A stretch of 64,000 nucleotides of DNA from Cyclaneusma minus (Eukaryota > Ascomycota > Leotiomycetes > Marthamycetales > Marthamycetaceae): NCBI GenBank assembly GCA_037179335.1, contig JAKZHN010000001.1, positions 124,001 to 188,000 on the forward strand, read 5' to 3'. Below the pieces are notes generated by a model. It worked only from the letters and a program-made list of their open reading frames with translations. It searched no databases and was not told the DNA's origin. Both the position numbers and the translations under genes were made by a program. This document shows, one piece after another, positions 54,749 to 64,000 of this stretch (positions are counted from its first letter, which is position 1; every line of letters begins with the position of its first letter).

Positions 54749-56451
54749 GAGGTTTGATCTTCAAAAGAAATGAGTTCTTAGCTTTGCGACAACGATGAAT
54801 GAGTCCTCTTCTGTTTTACGGTTTTGTCTATGGGTTGCATAGTACTGCAGAGTGTCTTCAAAACGGTTACTTTCGTGTGTATATATTGGTCAGTTGGCAG
54901 TCTAGCACGGCTCGGATGTTTGTTCAAAAATGGTCTCTTCAATGTGTATATTTTGGTCGATTGGCAGGGTCATATGGCAGGGCAATGCATATAAGCGCTC
55001 TTGTTTTTGTAATTATTCGTCGGTCTGCAATCCAAATCATGGCGCGGCACTTCAAAGTTCATTCACAATTTTTCCTGATGCATCATTTTCATTTGCATCG
55101 TCGCTGTGACCAGATTATGAGACGGCAACTGGAGGCTAAGCTCATTTATGAAGAATTCAGACCAGGCTATCCTGTCCCAACAAAAGCGGAACGTGGCAAG
55201 CTTCTCATGCTAACGACCTCCTACCTGGATCGATCCTGGACTGTTGCTCGTCATCAGCTCAAACCAAGAGCTCCCAAAATCAACTGTTTCAGACCCGCTG
55301 AGCTTCCGCGCGTCGATTAGAGCAGCTCTTGATTGCATCCACCACGCAGTCAAGTCAACAAGCGCAGCGGATCAGCACCTTCCAGCGCGCTACAACAACT
55401 CCTTCTCCATCGCCCTCCTCCCTTTTCTTCGAAACCGTTCGCTCACCCCCCTCCTCAAGCACCAGTCGCTTCGATCCTACAAGATAACAGCGTCCCCTGA
55501 TTTATATGAGCGAACATATCACTCTTTCCCGCCCACGGCTGCGAGACCATTCAAGGCATGAGTTGGTGATCATACATCCAACGAGTTCAACATCATCAAG
55601 CCAGTTCCACACGGAAAATACCCTTGCCTTGCGCACACCATCCTCCTCAAACGGTTCACTCCCCTCTTGAAAAGCAAGCGCCAGCTACGGTACCCGTCAG
55701 TCACAACTACGCTCCTTTTTCATCATGGCGCAACTGTGTGGAACTGCCAGACTTGAATTTTTCCTTCGGAAACCGCCTGTTGGCTTTTCGGTACGGGCGG
55801 GGACAGGTGGCAACTCGAAGCCCATCCAGTCTGTCGGAATCGTTGAGTATTCCATTTGGAATTTCAAGGGCTTCATCATCCGCTTTTCAGCTACGACGAA
55901 GGCAAGTGTACATCAAACAAGGCTCTAGCCTTTAGCAAGAAAAGGGGCCTAGTTGCTTAAGCTGCCAAGCACATATATGCTCCAAACTTTTCAAGAACCA
56001 GGCCCGCTGCCGCTGTGCCCGATACAAGAGTTGAAAGTAGCTAGTGGTTATGGCTAGCAATTTCTTTGCCATAGCACAACTTATGACCCATAGGTATCTA
56101 AACGCTACTGCCAGCAAGTAAGTCACCGCAAACTTTCACGTCGCTCACTCGAGGAACCCACAGGCCCTCCTCGTTCTCTTAACTCCGGTCTCCGCACCAG
56201 AGCCATGTCGAGTCCAGCAACGACCTCCTCAGTGCTCAGTCCTCACCAGCGGCTACCACTCAGAAAACAAAATCGCAGAACAGCACACCGCGCGTCACCT
56301 TGCCCCCAAGCCAATCCTGATTTGAAGCTGCACGAATGGATGAAATCTTCCTGCTGAATCAACATCAACAACAAGAAAACGCCATTCATCTGTGCAGCGA
56401 CAAGACAGGACCGATTCGGTGAGTAAAATGGCAAAATGGCAAAATGACAAC
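54749..56451. other. intergenic, no supported gene
   Basis: Just after the Ser/Thr-rich gene, a short direct repeat (GTGTATATWTTGGTCRRTTG) occurs at about 54.88 and 54.94 kb. The remaining frames lack coding character. Confidence 0.4.
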
Positions 56452-56525
56452 TCCCCCGGGTGGGCTCGAACCACCAACCTCTCGATTAACAGTCGAACGC
56501 GCTAGCCAATTGCGCCACGGAGGAT
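56452..56525 (-). tRNA. tRNA-Asn (GTT)
   Basis: A full cloverleaf on the minus strand: acceptor TCCTCCG / CGGGGGA, anticodon loop CTGTTAA with anticodon GTT, T arm GGTGG-TTCGAGC-CCACC, discriminator G. No intron; 74 nt. Confidence 0.95.
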
Positions 56526-56863
56526 GTTTTAGACAATGTGGGTTTCGTTGCGGCACGGTGTTTACATCTCCCTGCCACATTCTAGCATTGTGCACGGCGG
56601 TCGAGGTATTGACTCCAGCTTGGAAATATGCCAGCTATTAAAGAAAGTATATTAAAAATTACTATCATTTCTACGCCTTCCAAGCTTGGATTTGCTGGAG
56701 TCATTTGAGGGATTTAAAATTATTAAACGCGGATGCTATAAAATAATAGTGACCTACCGCAGGGCACCACCGTTCCACACACCGTCTGGCACGCCGATGG
56801 CGGTTGAACGGTTCATGTTGGCCTACTCAAGCCATGAACCCCCCAAAAAAGCAAAAAAATAAT
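56526..56863. other. spacer between tRNA-Asn and tRNA-Tyr
   Basis: AT-rich, no gene. Confidence 0.5.
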
Positions 56864-56950
56864 TCCCTCAGACCGGAGTCGAACCGGTGACATCCGGATG
56901 ATCTGGTTTCCATTACAGTCCGGCGCTATAACCAACTAAACTACCGAGGG
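56864..56950 (-). tRNA. tRNA-Tyr (GTA), with 13-nt intron
   Basis: Acceptor CCCTCGG / CTGAGGG, anticodon stem CCGGA / TCCGG, anticodon GTA followed by A and then a 13-nt intron at the canonical position, T arm ACCGG-TTCGACT-CCGGT, discriminator A. An intron in tRNA-Tyr is usual in eukaryotes. Confidence 0.95.
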
Positions 56951-57410
56951 TTAAATGCCTGTTGTCAAGCACTTGAGGGGTTTTTGATGCAAATTAGGTG
57001 CGATTCTGCACAAATGGCTTAGATTCGTGGCCTGGATGCAGCAAATGCGGTTGCGCGCTGGTCGGAACAGTTGTTGGGATCTTCCGGTTAAGTGTTAACA
57101 TGAAGTTGAGTGAATGCTGTCTTTGTTATAAAAAAGTTACGAGTTGTGCATTATGTAGTATCCCTCATCAATCGAAGAACACGTTTTGCAATGCTGAAAA
57201 CTTGCGGAATTGCACAGATCCCTCACCAGTGCCACTCCGGTTTGGGAGAGTATTATCTTGAGTGAATTAGAGGAAAATCGAACTATGTTGCAGGAGAAGA
57301 AAAGGGTTTGCAAATCGCGCCATATCGTGTGAGATGTGTGGCAACTTTTGGAAGCCAGCGAAATGTTTCAGTTACATCCCGTCAATGATGGCGGGTTTCA
57401 TTTATGACAA
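56951..57410. other. spacer between tRNA-Tyr and the TIR element
   Basis: No gene recognised. Confidence 0.4.
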
Positions 57411-57536
57411 CCTTAGCGGAGCGGGGGGATATAAAAAAACTAGTCATAAACAATTTGCATACTATTTGCCAACCATTTAAAACTTTAATCAACGGTTTTT
57501 TAACAAAAACGATGCACGCACGGTTTTTTCAATTTT

Positions 57537-57575
57537 TAAACCGTTTCCGAGTTTGGAAACTCGGAACGGTTTCCC
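57537..57575. repeat. near-perfect hairpin
   Basis: AAACCGTTTCCGAGTTT is followed by GG and its near-complement AAACTCGGAACGGTTT, making a 16-17-bp stem with one bulge inside the left end of the TIR element. Confidence 0.8.
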
Positions 57576-57599
57576 TCGATTATTTACAGTTTTTTTACT

Positions 57600-57772
57600 C
57601 TAGCTCTAGCTAAACATCCAGCTCCAGCTCTAAATATCCAGCTCCAGCTCCAGCCTCCAGCCTCTAGCTCCAAACATCCAGCTCCAGCTCCAGCTCCAGC
57701 CTCCAGCCTCTAGCTCCAAACATCCAGCTCCAGCTCCAGCTCCAGCTCCAGCTCCAGCTCCAGCTCCAACTG
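57600..57772 (+). repeat. AGCTCC-type 6-bp satellite, left arm
   Basis: Runs of CCAGCT / AGCTCC hexamers with a higher-order block (AAACATCCAGCTCCAG ... CCTCTAGCTCC) repeated about three times, ending in about eight clean hexamers. Confidence 0.9.
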
Positions 57773-57879
57773 GCCGCTACAGCGCATATGTATTAAGGTC
57801 CGAATGGGCAACCTGGTGCTATGGCAAGAGTAAGGGTAAGGGCCTGGTATAATATAATTAGTATAATATAAACAAACTG

Positions 57880-58235
57880 CGCATAGGGACTTAGCTGGAG
57901 CTAGAGATTGGAGGCTGGAGGCTAAAGCTGGAGCTGGAGCTAAAGCATGCGCAAAAGCTGGAATTCAAGGCTTAAAATTTGAGCTTATGAAAGGCTTGAA
58001 GCTAAAGCTAGAGCTGGAGCTGGAGCTGGAGCTGGAGCTGGAGCTGGAGGTGCTGTGCTAAAGATGCTGCGCTGGAGCTGGTGAATGATGGTGGTGGAGC
58101 TGGAGCTAGAGCTGAAGGCTGGAGCTAGAGGCTGAAGGCTGGAGCTGGAGCTGCTGTGCTGGAGGCTGGAGCTAAAGCTAGAGCTAGAGCTGGAGCTAGA
58201 GCCGGAGCCGAAGCTGGAGCCAGAGGCTGGAAGCT
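57880..58235 (-). repeat. GGAGCT-type 6-bp satellite, right arm
   Basis: The complementary hexamer GGAGCT and variants (AAGCTAGAGCT, GGAGGCTGG) over about 350 bp, less regular than the left arm, with short interruptions. Confidence 0.85.
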
Positions 58236-58452
58236 GGAATTGAAGCTGAAATTTGAATAATTACTTGCATTAAACTCTATAAATTGCTATAATTTACATA
58301 ACAATTCAAAATAATACCGACCGTTTACCAATTGTTATTGGAATTTGCCAGCCGTTTGTAGAGTTTTTTATTCGTTTTTGGAATTTTAACTGGTTTATTA
58401 AGTTTGAAACTATGCTTGGCGGGTTTTTTCAAACCCCCCCCCTCCGCTAAGG

Positions 58453-58820
58453 AACCGACTTGTATAGTACAATTCCTGTCTGCTTTTGGGATGGAATAAA
58501 CCTCAATGCTTTTTGAGAGTTTGAAACGACAACTTTTGAAAGTTTCGATTCAATATTCGTGTGAAAACACTGAAGACTTAGACAGCAATATAGCGATTGT
58601 GCGCCTCCCGAGTCAACCACGCGAATCTGTCCATCTGCCATCGTGGGTTTATCACACGTCGACACAAATCTCTACATATTTAGGTCATTCCATTTGCCAG
58701 AAAGATACCGCAGGAGCTCCTGTAATTCAGGCAGCTCAGCTCTGGTGGCGAGAAATAATCCACATCCCTGCCTACCCTACCAACAATCTTGACAAAATTC
58801 CCAATCCACCGACAACCAAC
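58453..58820. other. spacer between the TIR element and the 5S gene
   Basis: No gene; a long open frame starting at 58506 runs through the 5S gene and is spurious. Confidence 0.5.
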
Positions 58821-58939
58821 ACATACGACCATAGATTGAGGAGAACTGGCAAACCCGTCCGCTCTTGCATACATAAGCCTCAAATCGGCAGATTAGTAGT
58901 TGGGTGGGTGACCACCAGCGAATACCTGCTGTTGTATGT
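58821..58939 (+). rRNA. 5S rRNA, dispersed single copy
   Basis: Starts ACATACGACCATAGATTGAG, contains CCCGTCCGCTCTTGCATACA, the internal promoter boxes (AAGCCTCAAATCGGC; GGTGGGTGACCACCAGCGAA) and the helix-I closing strand GTTGTATGT, which pairs with ACATACGAC through one G-U. GATTGAGG pairs with CCTCAAATC for the second helix. A TTTT terminator follows at once. A few bases differ from common filamentous-fungal 5S sequences as I remember them, so it may be a variant type. Confidence 0.92.
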
Positions 58940-59357
58940 TTTACATTTTGTACGTGTACTTTTTGGCCTGAAAATTTTCTCGTTGGTTGTGGGGCGGCGA
59001 GTCAAGTTTGAGTGGTGGGAACGAAGACGCTCACAACGTGCCGGCGGCAGATTTAGAACCTTGATTTTGTAATAATTGCTGGTATTGGAGGACGTTAAAC
59101 CAATTTTTATTAATCTAACGAAGTTGCAACTAGGTTCGTTTGTGGCTCTTCGTTCTACTCCCCCCTTTGCTTGCCACTTGTAAGCATCCAATTTTCCGAG
59201 GTCAAAATTTGAGGGATGTGAACAGATTCCATGATATGCTTGCCAGCCTGTCAGGTCTTGAGCCCTGGATTTCACTGAAGAGACAAGGTACAGAGGAAAG
59301 TCCCCAAAAAAAATCCAAAAAATCTTCTACAAGGAGTCCAAGTAGTGATTCTGGTGA
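58940..59357. other. spacer between 5S and tRNA-Glu copy 1
   Basis: No gene recognised. Confidence 0.4.
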
Positions 59358-59440
59358 TTCCGATACCGGGAATTGAACCCGGAGCTACCCGGCACTCTCT
59401 GGATTGAAAGCGGGCGATGTTGCCATTACACCATATCGGA
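59358..59440 (-). tRNA. tRNA-Glu (TTC), with 12-nt intron, copy 1
   Basis: Acceptor TCCGATA / TATCGGA, D arm with AATGGCAAC loop, anticodon stem GCCCG / CGGGT, loop CTTTCA-C with anticodon TTC, and a 12-nt intron after base 37. T arm CCGGG-TTCAATT-CCCGG, discriminator A. Without the intron the stem cannot form, so the intron is needed. Confidence 0.92.
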
Positions 59441-60933
59441 TTGACGTGTTTGATGGGAGAAAGTGTGGAGAGTGGGATTAAGAAGGTGGTGGAGGGATAT
59501 GGAGTGGAGGGGGGATGAACTTGGAAAGTTGAAATTTTGAGAAATTTTTAGACATGGCATGAACCGACACACCCATCACAACGGAGTTGCTAGTTTGATG
59601 GAAACTGTTTAGTTAGTAGCGCCTTTGGTCGCGGGTTGTTCTCCATCGGGGGTGATGCGTGGACTCAGTGGAGCTCGGCGTGCTACCCTACCTGTGCCCA
59701 CATCTTGGGTTGAAATACATGTAGCAGAAGTTCTTATGCCAGCGGTTTTGGACAGTGACAATTGTCTTTCATTCCAGCCTAGGATGCTTTTTGGTTGTCG
59801 AGGTTGAGGCTGTGCGGCGGCGCGGCCAGAGAAGAGAGTTCACCTTTGCCCTCGGAACTTTGGAAAACTTCTGGAAGAAAATGATGGAGATAAAAATGGC
59901 TCAATCACTACATCTTGAATAGCATGATGGTGAGCTGGAAATTACTTCAGTGAGCTGAGACTTGAGAAACTGGAACGTCTGTGTGGAAGTCTTTCGAAAA
60001 GTAGGCCCCGAGAAATTGAAATGCGATTCCATGCTTGTATGAGACAGACGAGGGAGACGGCGAGGGTGTGCTCGATCCACCAGAAACTACTACGATGTAC
60101 GCGTTTTCGAAGCTTTTGTTGGACTTTCAAGGAATAAAGACGACGATTTGGTCGTTTCCAGTGCTCCTGAAAGGAAACATTTGGGGAGCCGAATACGACT
60201 ACGAGATCATCAGAAGTCACAACTCGAGAGGAAGCGGAAACGGCCATTCATGTTGCCATGTCAGTGCCCTATGAGTAGGCTCGTGGTGGACTTTCTTCTG
60301 CGTGCAAGATCTGATAGCCCGTCTTCTAACTATTTGAATTTCCCCCAGCTCTTGGGTTCCAGGGTCAAGATTTCTTATAATTACCTGGATTTCTCTCAAT
60401 TATTTGAAATTATCTCAGTTACAGGGATTTCTCTTAATTGCTTGGATTGCTTTAAGTTACTCGGATTTCTCTTAATCACCCGAATTGGCCAAGTCCGCAC
60501 CAAGGTTGCACGCGGGAGAAATTCCACCACGAGGTAGGGGCGTGGGAGCTTGGTCTGGGAGAGTTCCAGTGTCGTTGAGCAGGAGTGAGCTTATATATTC
60601 CAGAAGAGACTAACTAGGCTTGTTAGGGGCCGTCCTCACACTACAATGCAAATGAAATCATGAAAGGGACTTAGTCGTGTGCGTACGTAGTAGGTAGATA
60701 ACTTCAGGTTATTATTGAAAAGCAGCAGGCAGAAACTATATATATATATCCCTTGACGAGAAGTTCAAGCCTAGTTGTTTATGGAGACGAAACCACTTCT
60801 GGCTATATCTTCAGAAGCAAACTCTTCCTTTGACCAAAAGACCAAACCTCCCTCACTTGCTATCCAAAAATAGGGTCGGTTCATCGTGGTCGCACTTTGT
60901 GAGAGTTCGATCTGCAAAAATGCAAAAAGAGAT
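59441..60933. other. intergenic between the two tRNA-Glu copies
   Basis: No supported gene; contains one minisatellite locus. Frames at 59.9-60.5 kb lack coding character. Confidence 0.4.
60325..60495 (-). repeat. degenerate ~19-bp minisatellite, locus 5
   Basis: About eight units in reverse orientation, for example AATTACCTGGATTTCTCTC, AATTATTTGAAATTATCTC and AATTGCTTGGATTGCTT, matching the reverse complement of GGAATATTCCAAGTAATTA with a TTTCTCT variant. Confidence 0.65.
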
Positions 60934-61016
60934 TTCCGATACCGGGAATTGAACCCGGAGCTACCCGGCACTCTCTGGATTGAAAGCGGGCGATGTTGCC
61001 ATTACACCATATCGGA
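60934..61016 (-). tRNA. tRNA-Glu (TTC), with 12-nt intron, copy 2
   Basis: Identical to copy 1 over all 83 bases including the intron. The 5' flank (TTGACTTGTTTGGATG) is also related to that of copy 1 (TTGACGTGTTTGATGG); the 3' flanks differ. Confidence 0.92.
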
Positions 61017-61638
61017 TTGACTTGTTTGGATGAGAAATTGGTGCGGATTGTGGCTTAACATTAGTTTGTGGGTTGCTGCGGGGCCAGATCTATCGTGTGA
61101 GGGTCGAGGGAAAAATTTCTTCCCACCTCGGCAGACTGGCCTTGGCAAACATCTGTGCTGTGCCTCAGGCACCTAAGTAAGGGTCACCCATAAAGTAGCG
61201 AGATTCAATTGGCGGAGGCCAACTGCCAACGAACTCCACGAGCAAACCATCAAGTGATTGCACCCACCATTTTTTGGAATTCTTGAGCTTCCACTGCACA
61301 GGTCTTACCGTCTTTACAAGAAGTAGACACATGGCATTTGAGACCTGAGATTCAGGCTTTAATTCACCTGAGATCAAGACTCAAGAGTTCTAAGTTGTCT
61401 CATGATCTCATCAGCAATCCATTTTGCTCAACAGCAAACAGCCTAAACGGTGGTCTCTTCCTTGAGCGACAGACAAAGGGTGATGGTGGATGCCATCATG
61501 CCATAGTCCCTTCACAATATTCCTGAATATTCATGATTCTTTCTTTCGATTCGGAGAATGCCATAGCCTAGAGGGTAGAGTCATGTTGAGGTTCTGGCTC
61601 CCAAGCATTGTCGTCTTTTCAAGATAGGAGACTCAGCA
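61017..61638. other. intergenic between tRNA-Glu copy 2 and the satellite array
   Basis: No gene recognised; one stray minisatellite-like unit (CTGAATATTCATG) near 61.52 kb. Confidence 0.4.
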
Positions 61639-64000
61639 CCTTTAAATACTCAAAGATTCCGCTTACGAGCACCCGGTTTTGGCTCGTCAGTCAGGTCAAG
61701 CTTGTCTTGTAGGAAACTTCTAAAAGCGACAGCAATGATGTCCTGCCAGCAGCTCGACTGATCAACAGCAGACTACCTTGACGGTAGTAGGAGCATGGTG
61801 GGATCTACAGTTCCCCGACAATAGGGAAAATCCTCCGAGTTCTTCCTAAATCCTGATATTTTGTGTCAGTTCCTAGAACCCCAAGACCTACGCAAAGTCC
61901 TTGATTGGTGACTCGTGCCATTAGTAGGAGCTGGTCGGATATCTGCGACAACTTATTTGCTAAGTGAAGGATTTTGTGCTCCTTATATACCCGAAATTTT
62001 GGAGCTCCTGCGGCGTAGAGTCGTTAGGCATATGCGCAACTCAAAGTTACTTCCGTCTTCTCATCCCGGCGCCAGATTGAAAAGAGCAGTGTCAGGAACT
62101 TCTATCAGCAGAAACTGGTTTGCTCAGCACCAGATTACCTCGCCGACGGCAGAGCATAGTCAGATGTCAGGTTGGGATTCTTACCGGGCCTGAGATATCC
62201 TTCAACCTCTAACTTTGGTAACTTTACTTCTTACGCTATGTCGGGAACCTAAAGCCTTGGACCATCACCAGGCGATCTCCCACGTTCAAACGTGAAATCC
62301 TAAGCGAATTCCTACTGTCGAAGAGCAGCATTATCTCCTTACAGAAGCAGCATGGCGCGTACATGGAGTCCATCTTGGATGCGATGTTGAAATGTGCTAA
62401 GGTTTCCGTGGGGTGGTATTCAGGTATTGGGAGAAGTAGCGGTCGCAAAAGTCGAGGGCAGATGCATAGGTTGGTACTCGCGCCATATTGTCGTAGATGG
62501 CGTTCCAAAAGAAGAGATGCGAGGCCTTTATATACCCCAGGTCCTCTGCTTTCAACTCTGGGGGATCTTGACTCGTGACTCAAATCACTCCAGCCCAGCC
62601 TGAAATGAGAGTTAGCGAAACCAACAGCAGCACTTCCGACCAAAAGTAGTTAGTTCGCTCGACGACAGACCATCCCAACAACGGCAGTGTACCGTGAGTG
62701 CCAGATGTCAACTCTCTCCAGCATCGCGAATACTCCTCAACCCCTCAAGCCTGACAACTTCTTTCGTCTCCGGCTTCCCAAAGCTCAGACCGCATTTCTG
62801 ACTCACAGGCATATGAAGACGCAGTTTGATCCATTTCTTTATCTTAGAAGAGAGGGAATCCTCGGTCTTTTTATACCTAAAGTTCCCTGCCTCCAAGCTC
62901 CCAGAATCTGAATTGGCATATGACTCAGCAGCCCAAAGCAAACGAGCAAATGCAACGCCAGCGGAAACAAGGGGGTTATGCGTTCAACCGACAGCATACT
63001 ACCTCACCGACAGCCAAGTGTGGTAGTATGCTAACCAATACTCGAGTGTTCTCTTGCTACCTCAAAACACACATGGCGTGTATCTGATAATTTTCCTTGC
63101 CTCTCTTGGAGAACACAGCGATCACGCAGCTTCTGACTTCCAGGCCGATATTGTGTGTCTGAAATGTTTTCCGACTTGTCTTTTCAAGATGGGCGAGGTT
63201 GGGAGCCTTTATATATCCCAAATCTTCCATTTTCAGGTTCTGAGACTGATTTGATTTATGGCACAGCTCGGCCCATGCCATAGAAATCTGACGAGGCAGT
63301 GGCAAGTCACTGCAGTGTTGACAAGAGATCGCTTATTGGACGGCAGACCGTCTCGTCAACAACAAGGCATGGTCTCATAGGACATCCTCGTTCAACCTTT
63401 CCCACAAGGTTACAAGACCAGAATATCCTCAAATTCTTTTTGGCAACATATCAAAATTTTGAAGACTTTGTCATCCCTGGATGACATCTGAACATCAAGA
63501 AGGGCCTCGTGTGATTCTGTATTGGCTCTTTGGAACAGGAGATTAATGGTCGTTATATACTCCAAGCTCTTTTCCTACGAGCTCTTGGAGTCTCTCCTTG
63601 CACGTAATGAAGCCCAGCCCCGCGTCTGACACTTGACAAGAGCAACGCCGGCAGCTTCCAGATCGACAGGAATCACTTAGTCGACAGCGGGCAATCCCAC
63701 CGACATCAAAGCATGAAGTACCACATGACATCTTTCGACTTTCAGATTTCCTAGTGAAACGAGGATACTCTCGAGTCTGTCCTGACAAGTTGTCTTTCCT
63801 TCAATCTCCGTCCGTGGGGCTCTCAAAGTCTCTTACTCCCAACCATTGCCCTGTTCACCAAGTACTACAATATTTGAGGCTTTCCATGGCAGGGGGATCG
63901 ACCTTTATATATTTGAGCATCCTCAATGATCAGGATATCACCTGGAATGATCTTAACCTGTGACTTAGAATCAGCGCGCAATAATCTGGGAACACCGGCA
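61639..64000 (+). repeat. highly diverged tandem array, unit ~345 bp, with one TATATA-like motif per unit
   Basis: A CCTTTATATAYCC-like motif occurs at about 61639, 61981, 62526, 62869, 63206, 63550 and 63901. The spacings are 342, 545, 343, 337, 344 and 351, so all but one fit a unit of about 345 bp. A second landmark, CGACRGCAGACYAYCTCACC-like, followed by an A/G-rich tract and GCATGGT, sits 121-150 bp after each TATATA motif. No unit has a shared long frame. The array continues to the window edge, so its true size is unknown. Confidence 0.75.

Larger units (their letters stand above)
57411..58452. mobile_element. 1.04-kb TIR-bounded non-autonomous element with inverted AGCTCC arrays
   Basis: It begins CCTTAGCGGAGCGGGGGG and ends with the inverse, CCCCCCCCTCCGCTAAGG. 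Adjacent subterminal sequence on both sides is AT-rich with AAAAAAC runs and related AAACGG-type words. The interior is mostly (AGCTCC)n on the left and (GGAGCT)n on the right, with no coding frame. This looks like a small inverted-repeat transposon without transposase; the superfamily and the target duplication are not determined. Confidence 0.65.

Noticed and set aside
55116..55320. possible gene (frame ending in FRPAELPRVD)
   Set aside because: It shows no domain or splice structure, and the upstream part of the same frame is made of short direct repeats from the 3' flank of the Ser/Thr-rich gene.
58506..59072. 188-residue plus-strand frame
   Set aside because: It runs straight through the 5S rRNA gene, which is confidently identified.

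Overview
The window is nuclear DNA of a filamentous ascomycete (Pezizomycotina), most likely a Dothideomycete. This rests on short introns (about 50-130 bp, GTRAGT donors, CTRAC-like branch sites, YAG acceptors), a Gpy-family G-gamma subunit with a fungal CaaX end, a Pdx1-type protein X, a CAS1-domain acetyltransferase, and intron-bearing tRNAs with a dispersed 5S rRNA gene. The species is inference; no search was run.

Layout. 1-6.8 kb is a housekeeping block: the 5' part of eIF3a (-), a divergent G-protein gamma subunit (+), and a SelW-like Rdx gene (+) whose first intron appears to hold a complete tRNA-Arg gene. 6.8-14.6 kb is gene-poor. 14.6-27 kb is again conserved: a large LRR protein (+), the PP1 catalytic subunit (+, four exons), a predicted mitochondrial two-span membrane protein (-), and divergently from it the E3-binding protein X of pyruvate dehydrogenase (+). 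The sequence downstream of PDX1 is a decayed tandem duplication with a perfect 14 x 9-bp minisatellite.

28.6-35.8 kb is the most unusual gene block: four tandem minus-strand paralogues of an F-box-like (LPxEIxxxIF) family. In each, a phase-1 intron cuts the motif at the same residue. Two look intact; one has two frameshifts and one has an in-frame TGA. 38.6-42.4 kb holds two plus-strand genes that may share a C-terminal segment and splice site; the second is decayed and contains another degraded LPxEVRxxI motif.

43.8-54.8 kb holds a CAS1-like acetyltransferase with an N-terminal SGNH/esterase-like part (+), a secreted GMC oxidoreductase (-), and a secreted Ser/Thr-rich wall-type protein with SNSGSA repeats and a PAN-like cysteine-rich end (+). 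A foldback MITE-like element lies between the last two.

56.4-61 kb is a Pol III neighbourhood: tRNA-Asn, tRNA-Tyr, a 5S rRNA gene and two identical intron-containing tRNA-Glu genes. They surround a 1.04-kb TIR-bounded element filled with AGCTCC repeats in inverted orientation. From 61.6 kb to the end there is no gene but a strongly diverged tandem array with a unit of about 345 bp and one TATATA-like motif per unit. A dispersed, degenerate minisatellite of about 19 bp (GGAATATTCC-AAGTAATNA) occurs at five intergenic loci across the window.
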